Shown here one piece after another: positions 4,606 to 12,432 of a stretch of 21,753 bases of DNA. Within the stretch, counting starts at the first letter, position 1. Each line of letters begins with the position of its first letter. The translations under genes and the position numbers were made by a program. The DNA comes from a virus, in IMG/VR virus record IMGVR_UViG_3300025132_000360, positions 1 to 21,753 of that record; one strand, written 5' to 3'. The notes beneath the pieces were generated by a model. That model ran no database searches. It saw nothing but the letters and a program-made list of their open reading frames with translations, and was not told the DNA's origin.

Positions 4606-5597
4606 TGCGAGCTACATTACTAAAATCAACTATTAAATCCCTATTCCCTACACAACGTACAATGGCGATTGAAGGATCTCCGGGAGGAGGTAAGACAACC
4701 ATCTGTGAAGAAGTTGCTAAAGAACTAGACGTAGGTTTCATTGAGAAACATATGCCTACAATGCTAGTAGAGGACTTCGGTATCATGTATCCCAATGGTG
4801 ATGACATGCTACACTACAAGTTACCTGATTGGTTTCCATCAGATGACAGGACAGATATACCTGACACTGGTATCTTATGTTTCGATGACAGGAACCAAGC
4901 TAATGCAGACTTACAGAAAGTATTGGCTAACATCTGTCAAGCTAGGAACCTACATGGTAAACCACTCAAGAAAGGTTGGATGGTTGTATCGACAGGTAAC
5001 AGACAGTCTGACAGGGCAGGTGCTAACAGAGTGTTATCTCATCTGCGTAATCGTGAGACTGTGTATGAACTTGAAACTCACCTTGATGACTGGTGTAGTT
5101 GGGCAATCGACCATGGTGTCAAGTCTGAGGTTATCTCGTTCATTCGATTCAGACCTAACTTACTGCATGACTTCGATGCACAACGTGACCAAAACCCTAC
5201 ACCACGTTCATGGGTTGAGGGTGTATCCGATGCACTTGGTATTGTACCTGCTGAAGCAGAGTATGAAACATTCAAGGGTGCTGTCGGTGAAGGTGCAGCA
5301 GCAGAGTTTGTAGGCTTCGTTAAGATATATCGTAAGCTACCAAATCCTGACAACATCATCATGAATCCTACTACAGCCGAGGTTCCTGATGACCCTGCTA
5401 CGTTGTATGCACTGTCTGGTGCTATTGCAGAACGAGCAACTGAGAACAACTTCGAACGTGTTGTGACATATGCAGAACGTATGCCACCTGAATTTTCAGT
5501 TCTATCAGTATCGTATGCAAGTCGTAAGAATCCAGACTTGGCTTCAACGCAAGCATTTACGAAGTGGGCTGTTAACCATCAAGACGTACTATTCTAG
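4602..5597 (+). CDS. MoxR/CobS-like AAA+ ATPase
   Basis: This 331-residue AAA+ protein has Walker A GSPGGGKT (residues 25-32), Walker B ILCFDD (91-96), sensor-1 MVVSTGN (127-133) and an arginine-finger-like SHLRNR (146-151). It is an ATPase of the MoxR/CobS type, which remodel partner proteins, usually together with a VWA-domain protein. The partner gene lies two genes downstream, and the gene between resembles the DUF3150 proteins found in such cassettes. The ATG is doubled (ATGATG), preceded by AAAGGAGG and overlapping the upstream stop. Walker B has Asp in place of the usual DE pair (DD), which may alter hydrolysis. Phage annotations often call such proteins porphyrin biosynthesis or CobS, but a remodelling ATPase is the safer reading. 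Confidence 0.85.
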   Translation: MMRATLLKSTIKSLFPTQRTMAIEGSPGGGKTTICEEVAKELDVGFIEKHMPTMLVEDFGIMYPNGDDMLHYKLPDWFPSDDRTDIPDTGILCFDDRNQANADLQKVLANICQARNLHGKPLKKGWMVVSTGNRQSDRAGANRVLSHLRNRETVYELETHLDDWCSWAIDHGVKSEVISFIRFRPNLLHDFDAQRDQNPTPRSWVEGVSDALGIVPAEAEYETFKGAVGEGAAAEFVGFVKIYRKLPNPDNIIMNPTTAEVPDDPATLYALSGAIAERATENNFERVVTYAERMPPEFSVLSVSYASRKNPDLASTQAFTKWAVNHQDVLF

Positions 5598-5606
5598 GAG
5601 GTAAGT

Positions 5607-6458
5607 ATGAAACTAAGTGACAAAGCACTATTGGTGCAACTCAATGTATCACAGTGGACTGCTCGTAAGTATGACAAACGTGCTACTGAACAGGTAGCAC
5701 AGCAGAACAATACTACGATTGGTGCAGGTAGATACAACAAATCGCTGTTACCTATGAATGATTATCTAGATAATGTTCATAAGAAAACTACAGCTATTCG
5801 TGCCAAGTATTATGCCAATACCCTACCATGGGGTATTGAGGGTACGATGTTGCTACCATCTGCAAACTACTTGAACTTCATGACTGAGTTCAGGAATGAG
5901 AAAGCAGAATGGCAACAACTTGTGGATAGATTTTGGAATGAGTATCCACGATTGAAACAGGATGCACAACGATTCCTTGGTAATCTCTACAATGCTAGTG
6001 ATTATCCTATGCTTCATGAGATACAGCGCAGATTCAACATGGACTTGGCTGTGTTCCCTGTACCATCTAATGACTTTCGTGTTCAGATTTCAGATGAGGA
6101 ACTAAGTCGTATCCAATCTGATGTTGAGACGAGAGTACAAGATGCGGCTGAACAAGCAATGAAGGAAGCTTGGCAACGTCTGTATGACAAAGTCAAACAT
6201 ATGGCTGAGAAACTAGCAGACCCTAAAGCTATCTTCAGAGATACTTTAATTGATAATACCAAGGAAGTTTGTTCGGTTCTATCAAGACTTAACTTTGCTG
6301 ATGACCCTGACTTGGAGACTATGCGTCAACAAGTTGAACAGTCATTGGTTAACAACCACCCTGACAGTTTGCGTAATGACCCTGACTTAAGACGTGTAAA
6401 AGCGGCTGAAGCTAAGGACATTATGAACAAGATGGGTGCATTTATGGGAGGTAACTAA
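5607..6458 (+). CDS. DUF3150-like coiled-coil protein of the AAA+/VWA cassette
   Basis: This 283-residue, highly helical and charged protein has no membrane segment. The middle third (about 160-205) has a coiled-coil-like pattern (EELSRIQSDVETRVQDAAEQ and on). It sits between the MoxR-like ATPase and the VWA metallopeptidase, the place where DUF3150 proteins are found in bacterial and phage cassettes. The N-terminal half (SQWTARKYDKRATEQV, then LPWGIEGTMLLPSANYLNF) also recalls that family. The ribosome site GGAGGT at 5597-5602 supports the start. The stop shares one base with the next ATG. It may be an adaptor linking ATPase and VWA subunits; this is inference from context. Confidence 0.6.
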   Translation: MKLSDKALLVQLNVSQWTARKYDKRATEQVAQQNNTTIGAGRYNKSLLPMNDYLDNVHKKTTAIRAKYYANTLPWGIEGTMLLPSANYLNFMTEFRNEKAEWQQLVDRFWNEYPRLKQDAQRFLGNLYNASDYPMLHEIQRRFNMDLAVFPVPSNDFRVQISDEELSRIQSDVETRVQDAAEQAMKEAWQRLYDKVKHMAEKLADPKAIFRDTLIDNTKEVCSVLSRLNFADDPDLETMRQQVEQSLVNNHPDSLRNDPDLRRVKAAEAKDIMNKMGAFMGGN

Positions 6459-7585
6459 TGCAAGATGTAGCTAAACGAATCAGTAAAGCTAAGACAGCTT
6501 TGATTCTTGAACATCCATTCATTGGTAGTGTTGCTCTCAATATGCCAATGAGTATTGATAACTCAGTACCTACTGCGGCTACTAATGGTAAACGTGTTCT
6601 ATTCAATGAGGAATTTTGTAATGGTTTGAGTGATGAGGAACTTAAGTTCCTTGTTGCTCACGAATGTATGCACCCTATGTTGGAACACAATTTCCGGAGA
6701 GGTGAACGTGACACTTACAAATGGAATCAAGCGGCTGACTATGTAATCAACAAGCTGTTGACAGATGAGGGTATCGGTAAAATGCCTGAACAAGGTCTGC
6801 TTGATGACAATATATACAAGCAAGGTGGAGGTACCAGTGATGGTATCTTCAACCTTCTACCTGACACACCACAAGATGGGCAAGGTAATGGTGGTCAAGG
6901 TCAACCACTTGACAGTTGTGAAGATGGGCAAGGTTCACCTGCTGAAGTATCACAACAACAAGCTGAATGGAAAGTCAAAGTTGCACAAGCGGCTCAGTCT
7001 GCAAAGATGATGGGCAAGATGAGTGCAGGACTTGAACGTCTAGTTGAGGAGATCCTTAAACCCAAAGTGGACTGGAGGGATGTCTTACAGAGATTTGTTG
7101 TCAAGTGTCGGTCTGACCAACGCTCATGGGCTAGACCTAACAGACGATTCTTATCACAAGGATTGTACTTACCTAGTGTATCAGGTGAATCGCTAGGTGA
7201 GATTGCCTTTGCTGTCGATTGTTCAGGCTCGATTGGTCAAGATGAAATCAATCAGTTTGCTAGTGAGATTACTACAGTATGGCAAGACCAAAGACCAACT
7301 AAGGTTCATGTGATTTATTTTGATTCCGAAGTATCACACTATGATGAGTTCGGACAAGATGATGAACCTGTTGTGAAACCGCATGGTGGAGGTGGTACTG
7401 CGTTTAGTCCTGTATTCAAGTACATGACTGAGCATGGCATTGAACCTGTAGCATGTATATTTTTAACTGACCTTTGCTGTGATGACTTTGGTGATGCACC
7501 TGACTATCCAGTTTTATGGGTGTCAACGCATGATGACAAAGCACCATTCGGTGAAGTCGTAATGATGGAGGATAACAATGGGTAA
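6458..7585 (+). CDS. VWA-domain putative metallopeptidase (DUF2201-like)
   Basis: This 375-residue protein has two parts. The N-terminal part has a zinc-peptidase motif HECMH (residues 68-72) with a following NQAADYVINKLL stretch (90-101), as in predicted VWA-linked metallopeptidases. A Gly/Gln-rich low-complexity linker (about 122-160) leads to a C-terminal VWA domain with MIDAS residues DCSGS (254-258), a conserved GGGGTAFSP Thr site and a TDLCCDD segment. This is the expected effector partner of a MoxR-like ATPase. The catalytic residues look intact, so it may be an active protease or a metal-binding scaffold. The ATG overlaps the preceding stop, and GGAGG precedes it. Substrate and role in infection are unknown. 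Confidence 0.85.
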   Translation: MQDVAKRISKAKTALILEHPFIGSVALNMPMSIDNSVPTAATNGKRVLFNEEFCNGLSDEELKFLVAHECMHPMLEHNFRRGERDTYKWNQAADYVINKLLTDEGIGKMPEQGLLDDNIYKQGGGTSDGIFNLLPDTPQDGQGNGGQGQPLDSCEDGQGSPAEVSQQQAEWKVKVAQAAQSAKMMGKMSAGLERLVEEILKPKVDWRDVLQRFVVKCRSDQRSWARPNRRFLSQGLYLPSVSGESLGEIAFAVDCSGSIGQDEINQFASEITTVWQDQRPTKVHVIYFDSEVSHYDEFGQDDEPVVKPHGGGGTAFSPVFKYMTEHGIEPVACIFLTDLCCDDFGDAPDYPVLWVSTHDDKAPFGEVVMMEDNNG

Positions 7586-7781
7586 ATATAAAACCTACAG
7601 ACAAACAAAGGAACTTGAGGCAGAGACAATGTTGGTCACCTGCCTTGATGATTATGGCATGACCAACGAACAAGCATTTACCAAGATAGGTAAAGAGTTA
7701 GGAACAGTAGCTGAACAGCATGTTCGTGACTTAGTTAATCAATGGAACAAAGGAGACAGAGATGGCAACAGTAAGATTTAG
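7578..7781 (+). CDS. Hypothetical small helical protein
   Basis: The 67-residue product starts inside the end of the VWA gene (8-base overlap) behind GGAGG at 7567-7571. It is predicted helical, with a possible helix-turn-helix-like pattern in residues 27-58 (MTNEQAFTKIGKELGTVAEQ and on), but the match is weak. The 3' end overlaps the next gene by 20 bases. No family is recognised. Tight coupling to the AAA+/VWA genes suggests it is made with them. Confidence 0.7.
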   Translation: MGKYKTYRQTKELEAETMLVTCLDDYGMTNEQAFTKIGKELGTVAEQHVRDLVNQWNKGDRDGNSKI

Positions 7782-8442
7782 TGAACAACTAAAAGCTGAT
7801 ATAATTGATAATGCTAAAGATATGTTTAAAGCAAACATACAAAAAGCTGAACAAGATATACCTTCACATTGGGCAGATAAGATATACCAATGTTTCTTCC
7901 CTGCTGAGGTGATAGCAAAGTTCAAAGCATTACCTGATTATGCAATGACGAAGGAAGAAAGTGTATCATTCACAGGGTTTCACAATGCACCTGATGATGA
8001 AGTGTTTATAGCTGATGAACATAGGCAAGCTATATATAATTGTAATACTATAAAACTTCAGTTCAGTACAGCACAACCATGGCCTGTAACATTTGAAAAA
8101 GCAATTACAGGTTTTACTGCAGGGTATAGTAGTGGTAGTGCTGACTTCAATGATACAAGATGGGATTGGTTAAAGCCTGAATTCAAAGAATACAATCGTA
8201 AAATCTTTGAACAAGAATCTAAACAACGAAAGTTTCTTCAGGGTGTTAATTCAATCATCAACAACTACAGTACGTTGGCACCTGCATTGAAAGCATGGCC
8301 TGCACTGTGGGATCTAATACCTGAAGAAGCAAAGGAACGACACAAGAAGATTGTTGAGAAGAAGAAAACAGAAGTAGCAGACATAGGGGCAGACCTAGAT
8401 GGTATGACTGCGGCTGTAACATTTAGTAAACTAACCAAGTAA
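7762..8442 (+). CDS. Phage protein of unknown function (possibly Nmad5-like)
   Basis: This 226-residue soluble protein starts MATVRFSEQLKADIIDNAKD behind AAGGAGA. The N-terminal third is helical, followed by ADKIYQCFFP, a strand-rich centre and a C-terminal helical segment (LAPALKAWPALWDLIPEEAK) with a final DLDGMTAAVTFSKL. The general architecture recalls phage proteins annotated as nucleotide-modification-associated domain 5. That recollection is weak and no catalytic motif is visible. It might be a virion-independent regulator as easily as a modification accessory. It belongs to the same run of coupled genes as the AAA+/VWA cassette. Confidence 0.6.
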   Translation: MATVRFSEQLKADIIDNAKDMFKANIQKAEQDIPSHWADKIYQCFFPAEVIAKFKALPDYAMTKEESVSFTGFHNAPDDEVFIADEHRQAIYNCNTIKLQFSTAQPWPVTFEKAITGFTAGYSSGSADFNDTRWDWLKPEFKEYNRKIFEQESKQRKFLQGVNSIINNYSTLAPALKAWPALWDLIPEEAKERHKKIVEKKKTEVADIGADLDGMTAAVTFSKLTK

Positions 8443-8452
8443 AGGAGTAATC

Positions 8453-9388
8453 ATGTACACATGGTGGCAGAGTGATAGGTCTCTTAATACCTATGAAGAA
8501 ATGTTGACATCATTCAACACAGCAAGGTGGCCTGATAAAGGTAAGCCTGTCAATCAAAACTGGAGAATGTTTAAGAAAGGAGATGCAATTCGTATTGTGT
8601 GTCAAGGCTATGGTACTGAACCATTGGCTGACATAACACCTGACAACATCATCACGTTTGTGGCTAAAGATAGTCACATTATTGGCATGTCTCAGTCTTA
8701 TGTATCATCTTTCTACAGATGGTTTCCATTTGTAATCAACAGACATCGTAAGGGTTTGTATCGTATTCGTCATACTAAGAACCTTAATGAAGAAATACAT
8801 GCGAAAGTCGGTGATAATCAAGACTCAGTATACAGTACATTCAGTTCAGTTATGAACAATGGGCCTTCATACTTCAGTGGTATACAGTTCAACTTGTTGA
8901 CAGGTGAGTGTCTTAATCAGAAGCCTGATGACAAGTTCATTGAGATACCTGCAAAGCGAAAAGAGTGGAGGCAAATGCTTACTGCTTACAAGAAAGGTTT
9001 GAAAGCTAGAGCCAAAGTTCATGCACTTGATGCTATTGCTTTGGAAGTTCAGAAAGAACGACAACAATCAAAAAGCTCTTGGCATTCAAGACAACCCGAT
9101 TGGTCATCAGAAGAATGGCTAGATTGTCTACAGCAAAGCATGACTACATTGGACTATCCTAAACATCTTCTCAAAGGTCTCATGGAAACAAGTATGAGCA
9201 ACAGAGGGTGGGGCAGACAAACAGAAGTACCAACAGTAGATGATATAATACATACAGTAGATAAGATATTTACTGACCTAAGTATCCCATTGCGTAGACG
9301 TTTCGGAGTGTTTCAATCAGAAGGACACGATGAGCATACTGCTGATAAGTATTCTTATGGTGGTGGTTATAAACTTGGAGCATCTTAA
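8453..9388 (+). CDS. Hypothetical phage protein, 311 residues
   Basis: This soluble, basic protein is rich in Trp, Tyr and Ser and begins MYTWWQSDRSLNTYEEML behind AAAGGAG. The first 110 residues look like mixed strands with a KKGDAIRIVCQGYG segment. A helical region (about 165-205) contains KRKEWRQMLTAYKKGLKARA, and the C-terminus ends in a glycine-rich GGGYKLG tail. No membrane helix, Walker motif or nuclease motif is seen. No family is recognised. It sits between the possible Nmad5-like gene and the Ntn hydrolase. Confidence 0.7.
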   Translation: MYTWWQSDRSLNTYEEMLTSFNTARWPDKGKPVNQNWRMFKKGDAIRIVCQGYGTEPLADITPDNIITFVAKDSHIIGMSQSYVSSFYRWFPFVINRHRKGLYRIRHTKNLNEEIHAKVGDNQDSVYSTFSSVMNNGPSYFSGIQFNLLTGECLNQKPDDKFIEIPAKRKEWRQMLTAYKKGLKARAKVHALDAIALEVQKERQQSKSSWHSRQPDWSSEEWLDCLQQSMTTLDYPKHLLKGLMETSMSNRGWGRQTEVPTVDDIIHTVDKIFTDLSIPLRRRFGVFQSEGHDEHTADKYSYGGGYKLGAS

Positions 9389-9389
9389 T

Positions 9390-9857
9390 ATGACAGTATT
9401 AGTATGGGATGGTATAAGTTTAGCTACTGACAGACAAGCCAACGATGGTTCTGCTAAATGGGAATCAGATAAGGCTTGGTATGTATCAGATAAAACAACA
9501 GGTAAGGTATGTATTGTATCGGGAGTAGGATTACTTGACGATATAATTAAACTTAGAGAGTGGTACAGAGAGGGTGCCTTACCTAAAGCATTCCCTGAAC
9601 TTACAAAGAAAAGCTCACAGCTGATTGTAATTCACAGGGATACAGGTTTGTGGTTGTACGATGGTGTCCCCCATCCAGTACACTACGGACATAATCTTCA
9701 TGCCTTTGGTCATGGTAAAGACTTTGCTTATGGGGCATTAGCCATGGGTGCTACTGCCAAAGAAGCTGTAGATGCTTGCAATGTATACAGTCTACATTGT
9801 GGCAAAGGTGTGGGCGTATATAACTTAAATGGAGAAACAGATGTCAAAGAAGTCTAG
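9390..9857 (+). CDS. Proteasome/HslV-like Ntn hydrolase
   Basis: The 155-residue protein starts MTVLVWDGISLATDRQAND; removal of Met would expose Thr as the N-terminal nucleophile. Further family marks are the ATDRQ aspartate (equivalent of proteasome Asp17), a Lys in SDKAW (equivalent of Lys33), a hydrophobic CIVSGVG strand, and the characteristic C-terminal GHGKDFAYGALAMGATAKEAVDACN helix. Phages carry small proteasome-fold proteins of this length, mostly uncharacterised. The start at 9390 is chosen because it yields the Thr-2 N-terminus and follows GGAG; a 20-residue longer version would bury the nucleophile and run inside the upstream gene. It may degrade or process host or phage proteins, perhaps with an ATPase partner. 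Confidence 0.8.
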   Translation: MTVLVWDGISLATDRQANDGSAKWESDKAWYVSDKTTGKVCIVSGVGLLDDIIKLREWYREGALPKAFPELTKKSSQLIVIHRDTGLWLYDGVPHPVHYGHNLHAFGHGKDFAYGALAMGATAKEAVDACNVYSLHCGKGVGVYNLNGETDVKEV

Positions 9858-10143
9858 ATATAATCGGAACAACATACTTAAAAAAGCTGACAAGTTAATA
9901 TCATCGGAACGTGAGAAAGAACATGGTGATGCTAGTAAGAACTTTGAGATGGTGTCTGATTTGTGGAGTACATACTTAGGTGTGGATATATTTCCACACG
10001 AAGTACCCATGATGATGGTGTTGTACAAGGTTGCTAGGACTACAGAGAACCCATACAACGTGGATAACTATGTGGATACTAGTGGCTATGGAGCCTTAGC
10101 AGGTGAACAGGTTCCTAATATAAATAAAACAAGGGAGAAGTAA
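9841..10143 (+). CDS. DUF6378-like protein
   Basis: The 100-residue all-helical protein carries the family pattern SEREKEHGDASKNFEMVSDLW (about 24-44), then YLG, PHEVPMMMVLYKVAR and NVDNYVDTSGYGALAGEQ. This resembles DUF6378 phage proteins, whose ExxxD-type acidic helices are reminiscent of MazG/dUTPase-type all-alpha NTP pyrophosphatases. A nucleotide-pool role is therefore possible. The ATG at 9841 is preceded by GGAGA, which lies just inside a competing in-frame ATG at 9829, so the shorter form is preferred. It overlaps the end of the Ntn hydrolase gene by 17 bases and its stop shares one base with the next ATG. Confidence 0.8.
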   Translation: MSKKSRYNRNNILKKADKLISSEREKEHGDASKNFEMVSDLWSTYLGVDIFPHEVPMMMVLYKVARTTENPYNVDNYVDTSGYGALAGEQVPNINKTREK

Positions 10144-10346
10144 TGACTAAGAAAGACAAGGAGATAACAAAAGCTTTCATAGATATGATTAAACGTAAAG
10201 GTTGGAAGCCTATGGCAACAGAAGATAAGATGGCTTGGTTCGGTGGTAAAACTCACTATCAACTAGCAGATTACTTACCTAAAAAAGCTATAGATAGTCA
10301 TAGTCATGAGGACATTGACTTTCTTGTGGTAGGTTGGAGGACATAA
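10143..10346 (+). CDS. Hypothetical small protein upstream of DNA polymerase
   Basis: A 67-residue basic protein (MTKKDKEITKAFIDMIKRKG and on) with an aromatic end (DFLVVGWRT). The start overlaps the preceding stop by one base behind GGGAGAAG. Its stop overlaps the polymerase ATG by one base, and the polymerase ribosome site lies within its last codons, so the three genes form a coupled set. No domain is recognised; short basic proteins directly before phage polymerases are sometimes accessory factors, but that is only context. Confidence 0.7.
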   Translation: MTKKDKEITKAFIDMIKRKGWKPMATEDKMAWFGGKTHYQLADYLPKKAIDSHSHEDIDFLVVGWRT

Positions 10347-12220
10347 TGGACATTGTAACCATAGATTTTGAAACTTATTACGACAGAGAATATTCTTTAT
10401 CTAAGATGACAACAGAAGCATACGTTCGTGATGATAGGTTTGAGGTCATTGGTGTTGGTGTCAAAGTTAATAACCATCCTACTGATTGGTACAGTGGTAA
10501 TGATGTGGGCAAGTTTCTAAACTCGTTGGACTATTCTAACAAGGCAATACTTGCTCACAATACTGTATTTGATGGGGCAATATTATCGTGGCACTATGGT
10601 ATCAAGCCTAAGTTTTGGTTTGATACTTTATCTATGGCTAGACCTTTTCACAATGCAACTACAGGGGGGTCACTAAAAGCATTAGTACACCATTATAAAC
10701 TAGGTGCTAAAGGTGATGAGGTTATCAATGCTTTAGGTAAACATCGACAGGACTTCACACCAGAAGAACTTGATAGGTATGCAAGCTATTGTGTCAATGA
10801 TGTTGACCTTACTTACAAATTATTCAAAGTGTTGGCTAAGAAATTTCCATCGACAGAGTTGTTGGTGGTTGACCAAACCATGCGTATGTATACTGAGCCT
10901 ACTATCGTACTTGATGGTGATTTATTGGCGGATCATCTGGCGCAAGTCAAGGCAAACAAACAGAAACTTATTGACGATTTAACGTTGAAAGGTTTGAGTC
11001 AGGAGAAAGTCAAGAAAGCACTGATGTCAAATCAAATCTTTGCTAAGTTACTAAAAACTGTGGGCGTAGAACCGCCGACTAAGATAAGTCTAAGGACAGG
11101 CAAAGAGTCTTTTGCTTTTGCAAAGACAGATAAAGAGTTCACTAATTTATTGGAACACCCCGACGCTAGGGTGCAGAATTTGGTCGCGGCTCGGCTCGGC
11201 ACAAAATCGACAATAGAGGAGACGCGGACTGAGAACCTTATAAAGGTATCAAAACGTGGTCGCCTACCTATCATGCTTAATTATTATGGCGCACACACAG
11301 GCAGGTTTAGTGGTGGTGATAAACTTAATCTACAGAACCTACCTCGTAGTGGTGCTATTCGTAAAGCTATCACAGCACCCCTCGGAGAATCATTACTTGC
11401 ATGTGACTTGTCACAAATTGAGGCTCGTATGGTTGCGTATGTTGCAGGACAGGAAGATTTACTTCAAGCCTTTCGTGAGGGTCGTGATGTTTATAGTGAG
11501 TTCGCTAGTGAAGTATATAATAAGAGAGTGACCAAAGAGGACAAGGTCGCAAGGTTTGTTGGTAAAACTTGCATCTTAGGTTTGGGTTATGGCATGGGTC
11601 ATGTGAAGTTTAGGAATACTCTTGCTCTTGGTATGGGTGGTATATCTTTAGATATAGATGAGAATGAGGCACAAAGAATTGTAAACTTATATAGGAATAA
11701 GAACCATAAGATAGCTTCATTTTGGAACAGATGTAATCATGCACTTACTGAGATGGTAGCAGGTCGTAGTGGTAGTCTATGTGATATTGCACACTATGAT
11801 GGCGAAGGTATAATACTTCCTAACAAATTAAGAATTCTTTACCCTGCATTATGCAGAGGAGAAGATGGGTACGTCTATATTAATAATGCAAGAACCTTTC
11901 GTAAACTTGTAACTAAAAGAGTTATGACTGGTGAGCAAGATGGTATAGACTGGACTAAAATATATGGCGGTAAAGTTACAGAGAATATAGTACAAGCACT
12001 TGCTCGTATTGTAATCACTGAACAGATGGCATCTATTGGTAGACATTATCATGTGGCTTTTCAAGTTCATGATGAGATTATCATATCCGTCCCGGACGAT
12101 GAGTTGACAAACGCACAGCAACTTATTGTCAGGAAGATGTCTAAACCCCCCAGCTGGGCACCTACACTACCAGTTGATTGTGAAGTTGGTGTAGGCAAAA
12201 ACTATGGAGAAGCAAAATGA
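10346..12220 (+). CDS. polA: Family A DNA polymerase with 3'-5' exonuclease
   Basis: This 624-residue replicative polymerase has a DnaQ-type exonuclease (exo I D7 and E9 in DFETYYD, exo II AHNTVFD with D76, exo III YCVND with D152) and a Pol I-type polymerase domain. Motif A is ACDLSQIEAR (D354), motif B is R403-x3-K407-x7-Y415-G and motif C is QVHDE (H575-D576). The start at 10346 follows GGAGGACATA and is preferred over an in-frame TTG at 10334. At the position equivalent to E. coli Phe762 (K407+4) it has Leu411, the Leu762 type common in marine virioplankton and discussed as linked to slower, more accurate or temperate replication. All catalytic residues are present. With the primase-helicase and SSB it forms the replisome. 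Confidence 0.97.
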   Translation: MDIVTIDFETYYDREYSLSKMTTEAYVRDDRFEVIGVGVKVNNHPTDWYSGNDVGKFLNSLDYSNKAILAHNTVFDGAILSWHYGIKPKFWFDTLSMARPFHNATTGGSLKALVHHYKLGAKGDEVINALGKHRQDFTPEELDRYASYCVNDVDLTYKLFKVLAKKFPSTELLVVDQTMRMYTEPTIVLDGDLLADHLAQVKANKQKLIDDLTLKGLSQEKVKKALMSNQIFAKLLKTVGVEPPTKISLRTGKESFAFAKTDKEFTNLLEHPDARVQNLVAARLGTKSTIEETRTENLIKVSKRGRLPIMLNYYGAHTGRFSGGDKLNLQNLPRSGAIRKAITAPLGESLLACDLSQIEARMVAYVAGQEDLLQAFREGRDVYSEFASEVYNKRVTKEDKVARFVGKTCILGLGYGMGHVKFRNTLALGMGGISLDIDENEAQRIVNLYRNKNHKIASFWNRCNHALTEMVAGRSGSLCDIAHYDGEGIILPNKLRILYPALCRGEDGYVYINNARTFRKLVTKRVMTGEQDGIDWTKIYGGKVTENIVQALARIVITEQMASIGRHYHVAFQVHDEIIISVPDDELTNAQQLIVRKMSKPPSWAPTLPVDCEVGVGKNYGEAK

Positions 12221-12429
12221 GTAAGAAAGAAAGTACCTTAAAGGTAATTAAAGAACTTACTGAGACTGTTTCATCTACTGACGACGCTGACCTAGGCGAC
12301 TTGGTAATACTTGTCAAGGTAAAAGGTAGGTACGTTAGATTCTCTACAAAGATAGATGATACTGTAAACTTAGTAGGTTTTATTGAAACCCTAAAGCATG
12401 ACATTCTACGTCGCGCAGCGGGTGAGTAA
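12217..12429 (+). CDS. Hypothetical small protein
   Basis: The 70-residue protein begins MSKKESTLKVIKELTETVSS. An acidic segment (TDDADLGDL) leads into alternating hydrophobic strands (VILVKVKGRYVRFS) and a C-terminal helix ending KHDILRRAAGE. It overlaps the polymerase stop (ATGA) with GGAGAAG upstream and is followed three bases later by the nuclease gene. It appears soluble. No family is recognised. Confidence 0.75.
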   Translation: MSKKESTLKVIKELTETVSSTDDADLGDLVILVKVKGRYVRFSTKIDDTVNLVGFIETLKHDILRRAAGE

Positions 12430-12432
12430 GAC

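Noticed and set aside
4795-5313. 172-residue frame inside the AAA+ gene
   Set aside because: It is an out-of-frame shadow; the AAA+ frame carries all the motifs.
4602-7585. True cobaltochelatase CobS/CobT for cobalamin synthesis
   Set aside because: Although phage genes of this kind are often so named, there is no CobN or other cobalamin gene here, and the VWA protein has a metallopeptidase motif instead of a CobT layout.
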